Assembly (NCBI GenBank): GCA_963703235.1
Contig: OY969802.1
Span: forward strand, 248,001-312,000
Length of the DNA: 64,000 nucleotides
Direction of reading: 5' to 3'
DNA from: VRUE01 sp963703235
Lineage (GTDB): Bacteria; Actinomycetota; Thermoleophilia; Solirubrobacterales; 70-9
The position numbers and the translations under genes were made by a program. The notes beneath the pieces are model-generated. The model was given only the letters and a program-made list of their open reading frames with translations, searched no databases and was not told where the DNA came from. Of this stretch, positions 53,568-62,253 are shown piece by piece; position 1 is the stretch's first letter, and each line of letters opens with the position of its first letter.

Positions 53568-54650
53568 GTGCTCTCCCTGACCAGGAAAAAGAAACCGGCC
53601 AGCGTAGTCGGCCTCGACATCGAGGCCGGCAGCATCGCCGCGACCGAAGTGCGCATGAACGGCGCCGCCCAGGTGACCGGGTCGGCAATCGGTCCGCTGG
53701 CGCCGGGCGCCTTCCACGAAGGGGAGGTGCTGGACGCGGACAGCCTCGCCACCGGCCTGAAGTCGCTCTTCTCGGAGCACAAGCTGGCGAAACAGGTGCG
53801 CCTGGGGATAGCCAACCAACGAGTCGTCGTCCGCGTGCTGCGTCTACCGGCGATCGAGGATCCGAAGGAGATGGACGCGGCGGTCCGCTTCCAGGCGCAG
53901 GAGCAGATGCCGATGCCGCTCGACCAGGCGGTGCTCGAGTACCAGGTGGTCGGCGGCGTCGCGGCCGAGGAGGGGTCCTCGCCGCAGCTCGACGTGGTCG
54001 TGGTTGCGGCTCGCCGCGACATGATCTCGTCCTTCCTGGCGCCGCTGCGCAGCGCCGGCCTGGAACCGGTCGGCGTCGACCTCTCCGCCTTCGCGATGAT
54101 CCGCGCCCTGGCCGGCAACGGTGACGTGAGCGCCGACGCGCCAACCGAGCCACAGCCCACCGCAACGGTCCTCTACTGCAACGTCGGCGACGTCACCAAC
54201 CTGGCCGTGGCGCGCGGCCGGGCATGTCTCTTCACGCGCGTCTCCCATGTCGGTCTGGAGGCGATCGCGAGCCGGCTTGGCGGCTCGCGCGGCCTCGATG
54301 CCGAGGGAGCCAGCCAATGGCTGACGCACGTTGGCCTCGAGCAGCCCCTGGAGGAGATCGAGGGCGACCCCGAGATGGTCGCTGAGTCGCGCGGCGCCCT
54401 CGAGGAGGGCGTCTCCGCCCTGATCGACGAGCTTCGCCTCTCGCTCGACTACTACGGCGCCCAGGAGGGCGCGGTGCCGGTGGAGCGGATCGTCCTCTGC
54501 GGGCCCGGCAGCGCGATCGCGGGCATGGACGCCCGGATGGAGGGGCTGGGGCTGCCGGTCGGCGTCTCCCGCCCGCCCGCTCTCGCCGGCCTCGACGACG
54601 CATCAGCCGCGCGCCTGACCTTGCCCTACGGACTGGCCCTGGAGAGCTGA
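53568..54650 (+). CDS. pilM: Type IV pilus assembly protein PilM
   Basis: 360 aa if started at GTG 53568 (the frame is open from 53514 but lacks homology before SLTRKKKPASVVGLDIEAGS). Actin-like ATPase fold: VVGLDIEAGSIAATEV (phosphate 1), QAQEQMPMPLDQAVLEYQVV, YCNVGDVTNLAVARGR (phosphate 2), VLCGPGSAIAG (adenosine site). It binds PilN on the cytoplasmic side of the membrane. The ribosome site AGGGAGG is closer than usual, so the start is uncertain. Confidence 0.88.
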   Translation: MLSLTRKKKPASVVGLDIEAGSIAATEVRMNGAAQVTGSAIGPLAPGAFHEGEVLDADSLATGLKSLFSEHKLAKQVRLGIANQRVVVRVLRLPAIEDPKEMDAAVRFQAQEQMPMPLDQAVLEYQVVGGVAAEEGSSPQLDVVVVAARRDMISSFLAPLRSAGLEPVGVDLSAFAMIRALAGNGDVSADAPTEPQPTATVLYCNVGDVTNLAVARGRACLFTRVSHVGLEAIASRLGGSRGLDAEGASQWLTHVGLEQPLEEIEGDPEMVAESRGALEEGVSALIDELRLSLDYYGAQEGAVPVERIVLCGPGSAIAGMDARMEGLGLPVGVSRPPALAGLDDASAARLTLPYGLALES

Positions 54651-54653
54651 GCG

Positions 54654-55400
54654 GTGCGTCCCATCAACCTGATCCCGCTGGAGGAGCGCCGCGGCGAGCA
54701 GGCCCCGCTGCGCAGTGGCGGCCTGGCTTATGTCCTGATCGGTGCCCTGGTCGCCGTCCTTGTCGGGGTGACGGCGCTGGTGCTGGTGAGCAACCAGATC
54801 TCCGAGCGCGAAAGCGAGATCGCCAGGCTGGAAGTGGAGGACGCGCGCGAAAAAGCCCGCGCCGAAAGCCTCGCCGCCTACACGCAGTTCCGCGAAATGA
54901 GCGAACAGCGCACGATGACCGTCGCCAGCCTCGCGGACAGCCGCTTCGACTGGGAGCGGGTGATGCGCGAACTCGCGCTCGTCCTGCCCAAGACCGCGTG
55001 GCTGGTCGAACTCACCGCAAGCGCCGGGGGCAGCGCCGAAACCGGCGAGGGCGGTTCGGGGCTGGCCGCTGCGGCGGTCGGTCCGACGCTCGAACTGAGC
55101 GGCTGCGCCACCGGCCAGGAGGCCGTGGCCGGCTTCGTCACCGCGCTGAAGGACATCGACGGCGTAACGCGGGTCGGCGTGCAGTCTTCGGAACTGGGCG
55201 AAGAAGATGCCGGTGGCGGTGGTGGGGGAGGCTCGGACAGCGGCGACGAGTGCCGTACCCGCAGCTTCATCGCCAAGTTCGAGATCGTCGTCGCCTTCGA
55301 CGCGGCACCGGTACCCGCGACTGAAGCCGAAGCCGAAACGGCGCCCGCAGCGGCGCCGGAAGCGGCCCAGGTCGCGTCCAGCGAAAGCGAAGGCGGTTGA
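54654..55400 (+). CDS. pilN: Type IV pilus assembly protein PilN
   Basis: 248 aa from GTG 54654. N-terminal RPINLIPLEERR is the PilM-binding motif of PilN (INLLP). One transmembrane helix (about 22-45), then a coiled coil (SEIARLEVEDAREKARAES) and a ferredoxin-like beta domain with a Gly-rich insert. Two cysteines in the C-terminal half. Three bases after pilM. Confidence 0.88.
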   Translation: MRPINLIPLEERRGEQAPLRSGGLAYVLIGALVAVLVGVTALVLVSNQISERESEIARLEVEDAREKARAESLAAYTQFREMSEQRTMTVASLADSRFDWERVMRELALVLPKTAWLVELTASAGGSAETGEGGSGLAAAAVGPTLELSGCATGQEAVAGFVTALKDIDGVTRVGVQSSELGEEDAGGGGGGGSDSGDECRTRSFIAKFEIVVAFDAAPVPATEAEAETAPAAAPEAAQVASSESEGG

Positions 55401-55401
55401 G

Positions 55402-56163
55402 ATGAAACTGGAGATGAACTCGACCAACCGGTTGATCGCGGCGCTGGTCGCGCTCGCGGTGCTGGCCGGCGCCTTCTGGATGCTGCTCCTCAGCCCCAAG
55501 CGCGACGAAGCGAAGAAACTGACCGTGCAGGTGGAGCAGCTGGAGTCCTCGTTGGCCCAGCACGAAGCGGAAGTCGCGCAGGGCGAAGAAGCGCGTCAGC
55601 AGTTCCCTACCGAGTACCAGCACTTGGTCGTGTTGGGCAAGGCGGTGCCGGGCGACGACGACGTTGCCTCGCTGCTGGTCCAGCTGAACCGGATCGCCGA
55701 CAGCGCCGAGGGGACCTTTAGCAACCTCAAACTGGCGGCGAGCGGGAGCGGTGAAGAAACGGCGACGGCGCCGGCGAGCGGCGCCGGAGGCGAGCCCGCT
55801 TCGGCGACGGAGGTGGCTGCCTCGTTGCTGCCCCTCGGCGCCTCGATCGGGCCGGCCGGTCTTGCCGTCATGCCCTATGAGGTCAGCTTCGACGGCAAGT
55901 TCGTCCACGTGGCGAACTTCATCGCCGGTCTCGACTCGCTGGTGAACACGAACGACGAAGGGGTTGTCGTCGACGGGCGGCTGGTCACGGTCGACGGCTT
56001 CACGCTGGAGGCCGACGAGCTGCTGGGCTTCCCCGACCTGGACGCGACCTTCTCGTTGACCACCTACCTGACGCCGCCCGGCGAAGGCGTCACCGGCGGC
56101 GCATCGCCCACTGTCCCGCCGACCGCGACGCCGGCCGCGACGACGATCGGAGCGACGCCATGA
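55402..56163 (+). CDS. pilO: Type IV pilus assembly protein PilO
   Basis: 253 aa from ATG 55402, one base after the pilN stop. One N-terminal helix (LIAALVALAVLAGAFWMLLL), an amphipathic coiled coil (KLTVQVEQLESSLAQHEAEV), the PilO-like LVVLGKAVPGDDDVASLLVQ segment and a ferredoxin-like C-terminus (VSFDGKFVHVANFIAGLDSL). It pairs with PilN in the alignment subcomplex. The C-terminus is Thr/Pro-rich. Overlaps the next gene by ATGA. Confidence 0.88.
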   Translation: MKLEMNSTNRLIAALVALAVLAGAFWMLLLSPKRDEAKKLTVQVEQLESSLAQHEAEVAQGEEARQQFPTEYQHLVVLGKAVPGDDDVASLLVQLNRIADSAEGTFSNLKLAASGSGEETATAPASGAGGEPASATEVAASLLPLGASIGPAGLAVMPYEVSFDGKFVHVANFIAGLDSLVNTNDEGVVVDGRLVTVDGFTLEADELLGFPDLDATFSLTTYLTPPGEGVTGGASPTVPPTATPAATTIGATP

Positions 56164-57134
56164 AGCGCTTGAAGGGACCGGAGCTGAAGATGCCCAACCT
56201 CGGGGTCCCGCCTTTCCTGGCGGACGTCTATTACGACATGCGCGACCGTCGGCTGCTGCCCGTGGTGGCACTGGTCGTCGTGGCGATCGCGGCGGTGCCG
56301 TTCTTGATGGGCGGATCCGAAGAACCTGTCCCGGCGGAAACCCCGGAGCAGGCGGCGGAATCCGCCAAGCTGGAGATCGAAGACGGTTCTACTCTCGCCG
56401 TCGTCGAGTCGAAGCCAGGCCTGCGCGACTACCGCAAGCGGCTGAAAGGTCGCACCCCCACCGATCCCTTCATGCAGCGCTACACCGGCGTGCCCGCCAC
56501 GTCGCAGCTCCAGAGCACCGAAGCGGGCGCCGTCACGAGCGGGGGCGGCGAATCGACCAGCGTGTCGGTGACCGAGACGGAAGAAAGCGTCACCGAGGTC
56601 GAGAAGCCCGGCTCTTCGACCGGTACCGCACATAGCCCCGGTGGTGACGGCTCGGGGGGTGGAGGTGGATCGGGCGGCGAGGGCCCGAGCTCCGGCGTCG
56701 ATCCCGACGGGATGCGCCTCTTCGGCTTCCGGCCGGACGTGCGGTTCGGCGTCGCCGGCACGGGGGATCTGCACCTCTACAACGACCTGGCGCTCGGCAG
56801 CCTGCTGCCGAAGAAGAAGCCACTGCTGGTCTTCATCGGCGTCTCCGAAAACGGCGAGCGGGCTGCCTTCGACGTCTCGCCTGAAGTCACGCTGGTGCGG
56901 GGCAATGGCGCTTGTATCGGTGGCATGCGGAACTGCAGACTCCTCTTCCTGCGCGAGGGCGAGGCCGTCGACCTGCTGACCGAAACGCCCGGACGGGCCT
57001 TCCGTCTCAAGGTGGAGAGCATCGACTTCGTCGAGCTCGATCTGCCGCCGAAGTCCGAGCGGGCTTCAGGATCCAGCGCGGCGGGTTCACGGCGTGGCTT
57101 GGCGCCCGGATTTCCCCAAAACTTCAGTAACTGA
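56160..57134 (+). CDS. Membrane protein in the PilP position, unrecognised
   Basis: 324 aa. One helix (LLPVVALVVVAIAAVPFLMGG), then an extended Ser/Gly/Thr-rich linker (about 115-185) and a C-terminal domain of about 110 residues (LLPKKKPLLVFIGVSENGER, CIGGMRNCRLLFLREGEAVD). In Gram-negative pilus operons PilP follows PilO; the lack of an outer membrane makes a PilP orthologue unlikely, but a comparable linking role is plausible. Overlaps pilO by 4 bp, so it belongs to the operon. Stop inside a palindrome. Confidence 0.65.
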   Translation: MKRLKGPELKMPNLGVPPFLADVYYDMRDRRLLPVVALVVVAIAAVPFLMGGSEEPVPAETPEQAAESAKLEIEDGSTLAVVESKPGLRDYRKRLKGRTPTDPFMQRYTGVPATSQLQSTEAGAVTSGGGESTSVSVTETEESVTEVEKPGSSTGTAHSPGGDGSGGGGGSGGEGPSSGVDPDGMRLFGFRPDVRFGVAGTGDLHLYNDLALGSLLPKKKPLLVFIGVSENGERAAFDVSPEVTLVRGNGACIGGMRNCRLLFLREGEAVDLLTETPGRAFRLKVESIDFVELDLPPKSERASGSSAAGSRRGLAPGFPQNFSN

Positions 57135-57136
57135 AG
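57122..57136. promoter_or_regulatory. Candidate operator before the HxlR gene
   Basis: CTTCAGT-A-ACTGAAG is a perfect inverted repeat; CTGAAGCGA recurs at 57130 and 57154. It lies 70 bp before the HxlR start. Regulator binding is inference. Confidence 0.3.
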
Positions 57137-57206
57137 CGATAGCGCTACACTCGCTGAAGCGAGGTAATTCGAATCCGCCTCGCGCCGTCGATTCGACGAT
57201 TCTGCG

Positions 57207-57548
57207 ATGAGCGCTGAGAGCAATTCCCGATGTCCCGTCTGCCGCACCGCCGACGTGGTTTGCGGCAAGTGGACGCTCTTGATGATCCGCGACCTGGCCG
57301 AGGGCCGTAGCCGCTTCTGCGAGCTGGAGCGCTCGCTGGAGGGGATCAGCCCGCGCACCCTGTCGCTGCGCCTGCGGGCACTCGAAGAGGAGGGCATCGT
57401 CGCCCGCCACACCTACCCGGAGGTGCCGCCCCGGGTCGAGTACGCGCTGACCGAGAAGGGCGAAGCGCTGGTGCCGCTGATCGAGGACATGCGCCGCTAC
57501 GGGCGGCGCTGGCTGTTCGAAGAGGAATCCGAGCCCGTCCCCGCTTAG
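57207..57548 (+). CDS. HxlR-family transcriptional regulator
   Basis: 113 aa. Typical HxlR: CPVCRTADVVCGKWTLLMIRD at the start, winged helix with SRFCELERSLEGISPRTLSL and RLRALEEEGIVARHTYPEVP, and TEKGEALVPLIEDM dimerisation helix. Several cysteines (10, 13, 20, 38) could sense oxidation or electrophiles, as in some relatives. Followed immediately by a 49-base palindrome. Confidence 0.9.
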   Translation: MSAESNSRCPVCRTADVVCGKWTLLMIRDLAEGRSRFCELERSLEGISPRTLSLRLRALEEEGIVARHTYPEVPPRVEYALTEKGEALVPLIEDMRRYGRRWLFEEESEPVPA

Positions 57549-57596
57549 ACGAGCCGTGAGTTGAGCACCCAATGGGTGCTCAACTCACGGCTCGTC
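57548..57596. repeat. 49-base palindrome (copy 2), after the HxlR gene
   Basis: Perfect 23-base arms around AAT, beginning at the last base of the HxlR stop codon. Nearly identical to 40675-40723; differences are restricted to the 5' arm and loop. Confidence 0.9.
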
Positions 57597-57624
57597 CTGC
57601 AAGGCAGCGTGCAGGCGCAGGAGC

Positions 57625-59274
57625 GTGCCTGGGCGGGCTGAAGCCTGGGGGGTGCGGGATCCGCTCCTCAACGAGGCCCTGAAGCGACTGGCGACCGAGG
57701 CCGCGACCCGCTTCAGCACCCTGGTCGCCAGCGGCGACCAGATCCCCTTCGACGTCGCCGAGCAGGCTGGGCCCGACGACGCCTTCTTCCACAGCTACGT
57801 GCCGCTGACCGGGCGCTACGTGCGCGAGCGCGAGAGCGAGATGCGCTCGCTGCCCGGCTATGAGCCGGCCCGCGAAGCGGTCGACCTGGCCGGCGTCGCC
57901 GCGCCCTACCTCGAGCAGCGCGGCGAGGCCGTGCCGGCCGAGCCGGGCGAGCGCGCCGCCCGCATGCTGACCAGCTTCGTCGCCTCGCTCTGGGACGGCA
58001 GCGCGGACTTCGCCCTCGACCGCGAGCGGCTGGACGGCGCCCTCTCGGTTCTCGACGCCCAGGTCGGCGACGTCGACGAGGCCGACCTGCTGGTCGCTCC
58101 GATCGCCGGGTTGCGGATGTCGACCGCGCGCCTGAGTCTTCCCCATGGCATACAGCTGGTGCGCGCCGACACCTTCGACGCTCCGGTCGAGGCGATGCGC
58201 AGCGAGGGCATGGGCCGGGCCGCCTGGGAGCCGCAGTTCCTGGCGATCGCCGAGCAGGGCGAGGACGCCGAGAGCGCCGCCGAGGCACTGGCGCAGCTGC
58301 ACGAGCTGGTCAGCGTCCTGCGCCTCTTCAAGCCGGGTGGCGTCGGGCTCGGCCCGCACGCCTTCGCACCGACCGGCGAGGGCCACTGGCGCCGCATCGC
58401 GACCGGCGCCACCGCGCCGCGCGACGGCGGCTACCGCTTGACCGAGGAGGAGGCGGAGCAGCTCGCCGAGCTGGCGAGCACTCTGGAGGCACGACCGGAT
58501 CCAGCCGGCCCGCTGGCCTGGGCGGTACGCCGCTTCGAGCTGGGCTGCGAGCGCGAGACGGCGCTCGACGGTCTCAGCGACCATCTGTTGGCGCTGCGGG
58601 CCGTGCTCGACGGCCAGGGCCCGGTCGGCGCCTCGCTGCCGATGCGCGCCGCGGCATTGATCGCCGACGGCTCGGTCGACCGGCTCGCTGCCCGCGAGCG
58701 GCTGGAAGCGGCGATGGAGCTGGAGCGCTCGCTGATGGCCGGCGCCCGCGCCGGCGCGCCGGCGCGCGAGCTGGCCACCTGGGTCGAGGAGACGGTTCGC
58801 CGCATCCTGCGCGAGGCCGCCCTCGGCGAGCTCGGTGGCGACCTCAACGAGGCTGCCGACGAGACCCTGATCGCCACCGGCCTCGACGCCGGCGACGTCG
58901 AGATCGCCGTCGCCGCGCAGGAGCTCGACTCGCCCGAGTCGGAGCCTGAGATTTCCGTCACCAAGCCGGGCCGAGAGATCGGCGCCACCGAGCCCGCGAT
59001 CACCGAGTCGCAACACCAGGAGGACCCCAACATGGAAGAAACCCGCATCATGGAGCCAATCCCGGCCGAGCACGAGATCCGGATCACTGCCACCGACTGG
59101 CTCGAGGAGGTCGAGGTGGAGGAGAGCACCCTTGACTTCCCGTCAATCGAGGGGGACGTCACCCACCGCGAGCGGATCGACACCCCGACCGTCCGCCACC
59201 TCTTCCCGGTCCCCGAGGACGCCGACTGGGAAGTCCGCGAGCTGGACTACGACCACTACCGCCACGCTGGCTAA
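57625..59274 (+). CDS. Unrecognised 549-aa soluble protein
   Basis: Alanine/glutamate-rich and largely helical; GTG start at 57625 (GTG 57652 is an alternative with a weaker context). No transmembrane segment or signal peptide is visible. Segments such as FFHSYVPLTGRYVRERESEM, RLFKPGGVGLGPHAFAPTG, and AVRRFELGCERETALDGLSD suggest a folded N-terminal and central domain, followed by an acidic linker (about 425-480) and a compact C-terminal tail (DTPTVRHLFPVPEDADWEVR). Flanking genes give no functional clue. Confidence 0.6.
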   Translation: MPGRAEAWGVRDPLLNEALKRLATEAATRFSTLVASGDQIPFDVAEQAGPDDAFFHSYVPLTGRYVRERESEMRSLPGYEPAREAVDLAGVAAPYLEQRGEAVPAEPGERAARMLTSFVASLWDGSADFALDRERLDGALSVLDAQVGDVDEADLLVAPIAGLRMSTARLSLPHGIQLVRADTFDAPVEAMRSEGMGRAAWEPQFLAIAEQGEDAESAAEALAQLHELVSVLRLFKPGGVGLGPHAFAPTGEGHWRRIATGATAPRDGGYRLTEEEAEQLAELASTLEARPDPAGPLAWAVRRFELGCERETALDGLSDHLLALRAVLDGQGPVGASLPMRAAALIADGSVDRLAARERLEAAMELERSLMAGARAGAPARELATWVEETVRRILREAALGELGGDLNEAADETLIATGLDAGDVEIAVAAQELDSPESEPEISVTKPGREIGATEPAITESQHQEDPNMEETRIMEPIPAEHEIRITATDWLEEVEVEESTLDFPSIEGDVTHRERIDTPTVRHLFPVPEDADWEVRELDYDHYRHAG

Positions 59275-59296
59275 CAGGCAAAAGCTTTAATTTTCT

Positions 59297-59325
59297 TGAT
59301 TATTTAGTAGCGAGCCGCTAATGAT
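59297..59325 (+). promoter_or_regulatory. Putative promoter of the 59397 C gene
   Basis: TTGATT and TAATGA separated by 17 bp in the only AT-rich stretch between the two genes. Confidence 0.4.
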
Positions 59326-59396
59326 GGCTCCTGTCCATCGACCCGGTGTCGCGTCGGATCGACGCGGTGCCGGAACACTCATGAAAGGACAGGAAA

Positions 59397-60104
59397 ATGG
59401 CTCGCAACCTCAAGGGTTTCTGGCTCGCCCTGGTCGCAGCTCTCGCGATGAGCGCCGTGGCTGCCGCTTCGGCTTACGGAACCTGGGAAGTCGAACTCGA
59501 AGCCGAAGTGGAATGGTTCTTCACAGGAACGCAAATTACCCACAACGCGAAATCGTTCCACATCATCAAAGTTGGCAAATCCGAAGTGAAATGTGAAGAA
59601 GCCTTCTTCACCGGCCAGGTGATCGGGAACAAAATAGAAAAAATGACATTCACCCCGACCTACAACAAATGCAAAACCGAAACTGGGCTTCCGGTGACAA
59701 TCACAACGAACGGCTGCGACTACACATTCTACGCCGGAACCAAATCGGATACCAACCCGGACCATTACATCGATGGGGCCATGGACATCGACTGTCCCGG
59801 CGAAGCCAAAAAAATGGAAATACACATATACAGCAGCGCGACCAACCATTCGAATGGTACGTCGATGTGCACAGCGACAATCCCGGAGCAGTCAGTGCTG
59901 GTCGCAACCACATACACAAATACACCGAAAGCGACCCCAGCGGACGTTGATCTCACAACAGAAATCGACCTCAAAGACGAAATCCATGGGAATCCGTTCC
60001 TCTGCGGGACCGGAGAAAACGGGACCTACACAGGCGCGACGACACTCAGGGCTTTCACCGACGCTGCCCACAGCAAACCGATCAAATTCCTGAAAGTGAG
60101 CTAA
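59397..60104 (+). CDS. C-family secreted protein (distant member)
   Basis: 235 aa from ATG 59397 after AGGACAGGAAA. Signal peptide MARNLKGFWLALVAALAMSA, matching the MTRNLK start of C2-C4. Shared features: TTNGCDYTFYAGTK, ECE-like and DCPGEAKKMEIHIYSSATNH blocks and spaced cysteines. Sequence otherwise diverged, closest to the partial gene at 1-662. The A-ending codon bias recurs although it is 28 kb from the cluster. Ends 6 bp from the convergent ArsA-like gene. Confidence 0.75.
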   Translation: MARNLKGFWLALVAALAMSAVAAASAYGTWEVELEAEVEWFFTGTQITHNAKSFHIIKVGKSEVKCEEAFFTGQVIGNKIEKMTFTPTYNKCKTETGLPVTITTNGCDYTFYAGTKSDTNPDHYIDGAMDIDCPGEAKKMEIHIYSSATNHSNGTSMCTATIPEQSVLVATTYTNTPKATPADVDLTTEIDLKDEIHGNPFLCGTGENGTYTGATTLRAFTDAAHSKPIKFLKVS

Positions 60105-60110
60105 TTCGAA

Positions 60111-61262
60111 TCAGGATCGTCCAGCGGCGAGCGCCTCGCGCTCGCCGCTGCTGGCGAAGAGGTAACGGTTGATCTCGGCCAGGCCGCCGAGGTCGTGGAC
60201 GTCCTCGTCTAGATAAGGGACGCGGATCGTGGCCTTCGTGCGCAGCTCGGCGGCGAGGTGCTCGATGTTGCGGGCGTCGCGCTCCGCCAGCGCCTGGTAG
60301 TCGGCGAAGTTCTCGGCAACGCGGTCGGCGAGGTCGTCGTTCCCCAGCCGCTCGACCAGGGCCGACCGCAGGTCGCCGCCGTCGCCGCGCAGGCGCTCGG
60401 CCGGGTAGTGGACCTTGTTGACGATGACGCCGCCGAAGGGCAGCTTCGCCTCGACCAGCTTGCGGTGGAAGTAGACGGCTTCGTCGATCGGCTCGCCCTG
60501 CGGGCCGCAGACGACGAGGAAGCAGGTGTGGGGGTCGGCGAGCAGGGTGTTTACACGCTTGGCCCGGGCCTGGAAGCCGTCGACCATGCCGCTGAAGGCG
60601 TTGAAGAACTCGGCCAGGTCGGCGAGCAGGTCGAAGCCGACGATCCGCTTGAGGACGCCGAGGGCGACGGTGGCGCTGCGCCCGGCGACCCGCGCCGCCA
60701 GGCCGGTCGGTCGCATGAAGACGCCCAGCGAACGACCTTCGATGAACTGGGTGAGGCGGCGCGGGGCGTCGAGGAAGTCGAGCGCGTTGCGCGTCGGTGG
60801 CGTATCGAGGACGAGCAGGTCGAAGCGGCCCTCGGTGTGCAGCTCGAACAGCTTCTCCATCGCCATGTACTCCTGCGAGCCGGCGAGGGCGTTGGAGATC
60901 TGCTGGTAGATGCGGTTGTCGAGCACCCGGTCGCGCGACTCCTCGTCGGGCGCCTGGCGCGCGACCAGCTCGTCGAAGGTCGCCTTGGCGTCCAGCATCA
61001 TCGCCCACAGCTCGCCCTTCATCTCGACCCCGTGCTGCTCGAACAGGGCCGGGTCGACCTGCCGCGCCTCGTTACCCAGCTCCTTCAGCCCGAGCGAGTC
61101 GGCGAGCCGCTTCGCCGGGTCGATCGTCAGCACGCAGACCCTCAGCCCGCGCGCCGCCATCCCGGTCGCGATCGCGGCCGAGGTGGTGGTCTTGCCGACC
61201 CCGCCCGAGCCGGCGCAGATGCAGATGTCCTTGCCGCTGAGGATCTCGTCGACGGCGGGCAT
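60111..61262 (-). CDS. ArsA/GET3-like ATPase (second gene of pair)
   Basis: 383 aa from the ATG at 61262, which overlaps the upstream stop (ATGA). Signature GSGGVGKTTTSAAIATGMA P-loop of the ArsA/GET3 deviant Walker family, LTIDPAKRLADSLGL, VLDTPPTRNALDFLDAP (switch II), then GPQGEPIDEAVYFHRKLVEA. Actinobacteria commonly encode such tandem ATPases (Mycobacterium Rv3679-Rv3680, BagAB). Likely a heterodimeric ATPase; reported links are to arsenite and metabolite tolerance, not to tail-anchored proteins. Function here unproven. Confidence 0.85.
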   Translation of the reverse strand: MPAVDEILSGKDICICAGSGGVGKTTTSAAIATGMAARGLRVCVLTIDPAKRLADSLGLKELGNEARQVDPALFEQHGVEMKGELWAMMLDAKATFDELVARQAPDEESRDRVLDNRIYQQISNALAGSQEYMAMEKLFELHTEGRFDLLVLDTPPTRNALDFLDAPRRLTQFIEGRSLGVFMRPTGLAARVAGRSATVALGVLKRIVGFDLLADLAEFFNAFSGMVDGFQARAKRVNTLLADPHTCFLVVCGPQGEPIDEAVYFHRKLVEAKLPFGGVIVNKVHYPAERLRGDGGDLRSALVERLGNDDLADRVAENFADYQALAERDARNIEHLAAELRTKATIRVPYLDEDVHDLGGLAEINRYLFASSGEREALAAGRS

Positions 61263-62182
61263 CAGTGCAGCCTCCGGGCGAGCTGGCGCGCCGCCTCGAG
61301 GTCCAGCTCCGGCTCGAAGAGGAAGGGCAGGGTCCTCACCGGCGCCTCGACTCGGCGCCGCAGGCGGGCCAGCTGGGCGCGCTGGGAGCGGGCCCGGTTG
61401 TGCTCGGAGACGGCGGCGCGGGCGGCGGCGCGAACCTGCCCGTTCTCGCCGGCAGCGACCTCGGTCAGGCGCTCGGCCTCCTCGTGGGAGAAGCGCTCCG
61501 GGTAGAGCCCGTTGAGGTAGACGCGGTCGACGGCGATCCCGACCTCGGAGCGCAGCTCGGCCTCCAGCGCGGCCGACTCGTTGACCGGCATCTCCTCCGG
61601 CAGGGCGACGATCGCGGTGCCGGTGTGCTCTTGGTCGGTGATCAGGCGATCGAGTTGCTGGGCCTGGGAATGGATCGGGCCGACGCGGGCGATCGCGGCG
61701 AAGGTGCGCGGCGTCTGCAGGAAGCCGATTCCGTGCCCGGTGGCGGGCGCGTCGACGATCACCAGGTCGTACTTGCGCCCCCGCTTCACCTTGCGGTCGA
61801 GCTGGGCCAGCTCCCAGATCTTGCCGATCGTCACCAGCTCCTTCAGCCCCGGGGTGGCGGCGGCGAGGTAGGTGAAGATGCGGCTGCGGAAGAGCAGATC
61901 CCGCATCGCCCGCACCTTCAGCTGCAGCAGCACGTACTCGCGCATCGAGTCGTCGGGGTCGATCGAGATCGACCACAGGTTCTCCTCCATCTCGACCTCG
62001 TGGAAGCCGACCTCGGTGTGGTCGAAGATCCGCGACGCGTTCTCCTGCGAGGAGACCTCGCAGACGATCGTGCGCTTGCCGGCGGCGGCGGCGCGCAGGC
62101 CGAGCGCCACCGCGACGGTGGTCTTGCCGACGCCCCCCTTGCCGGTCACGAAGACCAGGCGCTTGTCGAGGAGGTCGGGCAA
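61262..62182 (-). CDS. ArsA/GET3-like ATPase (first gene of pair)
   Basis: 306 aa if started at TTG 62182 (PDLLDKRLVFVTGKGGVGKT); a TTG at 62254 would add 24 residues that overlap the divergent ParA start. P-loop GKGGVGKTTVAVALGL, VSSQENASRIFDHTEVGFHE, VIVDAPATGHGIGFLQTPRT (switch II) and a basic helical C-terminus. It partners the second ATPase by translational overlap. Confidence 0.82.
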   Translation of the reverse strand: MPDLLDKRLVFVTGKGGVGKTTVAVALGLRAAAAGKRTIVCEVSSQENASRIFDHTEVGFHEVEMEENLWSISIDPDDSMREYVLLQLKVRAMRDLLFRSRIFTYLAAATPGLKELVTIGKIWELAQLDRKVKRGRKYDLVIVDAPATGHGIGFLQTPRTFAAIARVGPIHSQAQQLDRLITDQEHTGTAIVALPEEMPVNESAALEAELRSEVGIAVDRVYLNGLYPERFSHEEAERLTEVAAGENGQVRAAARAAVSEHNRARSQRAQLARLRRRVEAPVRTLPFLFEPELDLEAARQLARRLH

Positions 62183-62253
62183 GGGGATCGGGTGATTCCT
62201 AGCAATTTCGCGAGGCGGGAGGAAAAGCCGCTGCCCATGCGAATACCCGCGCA

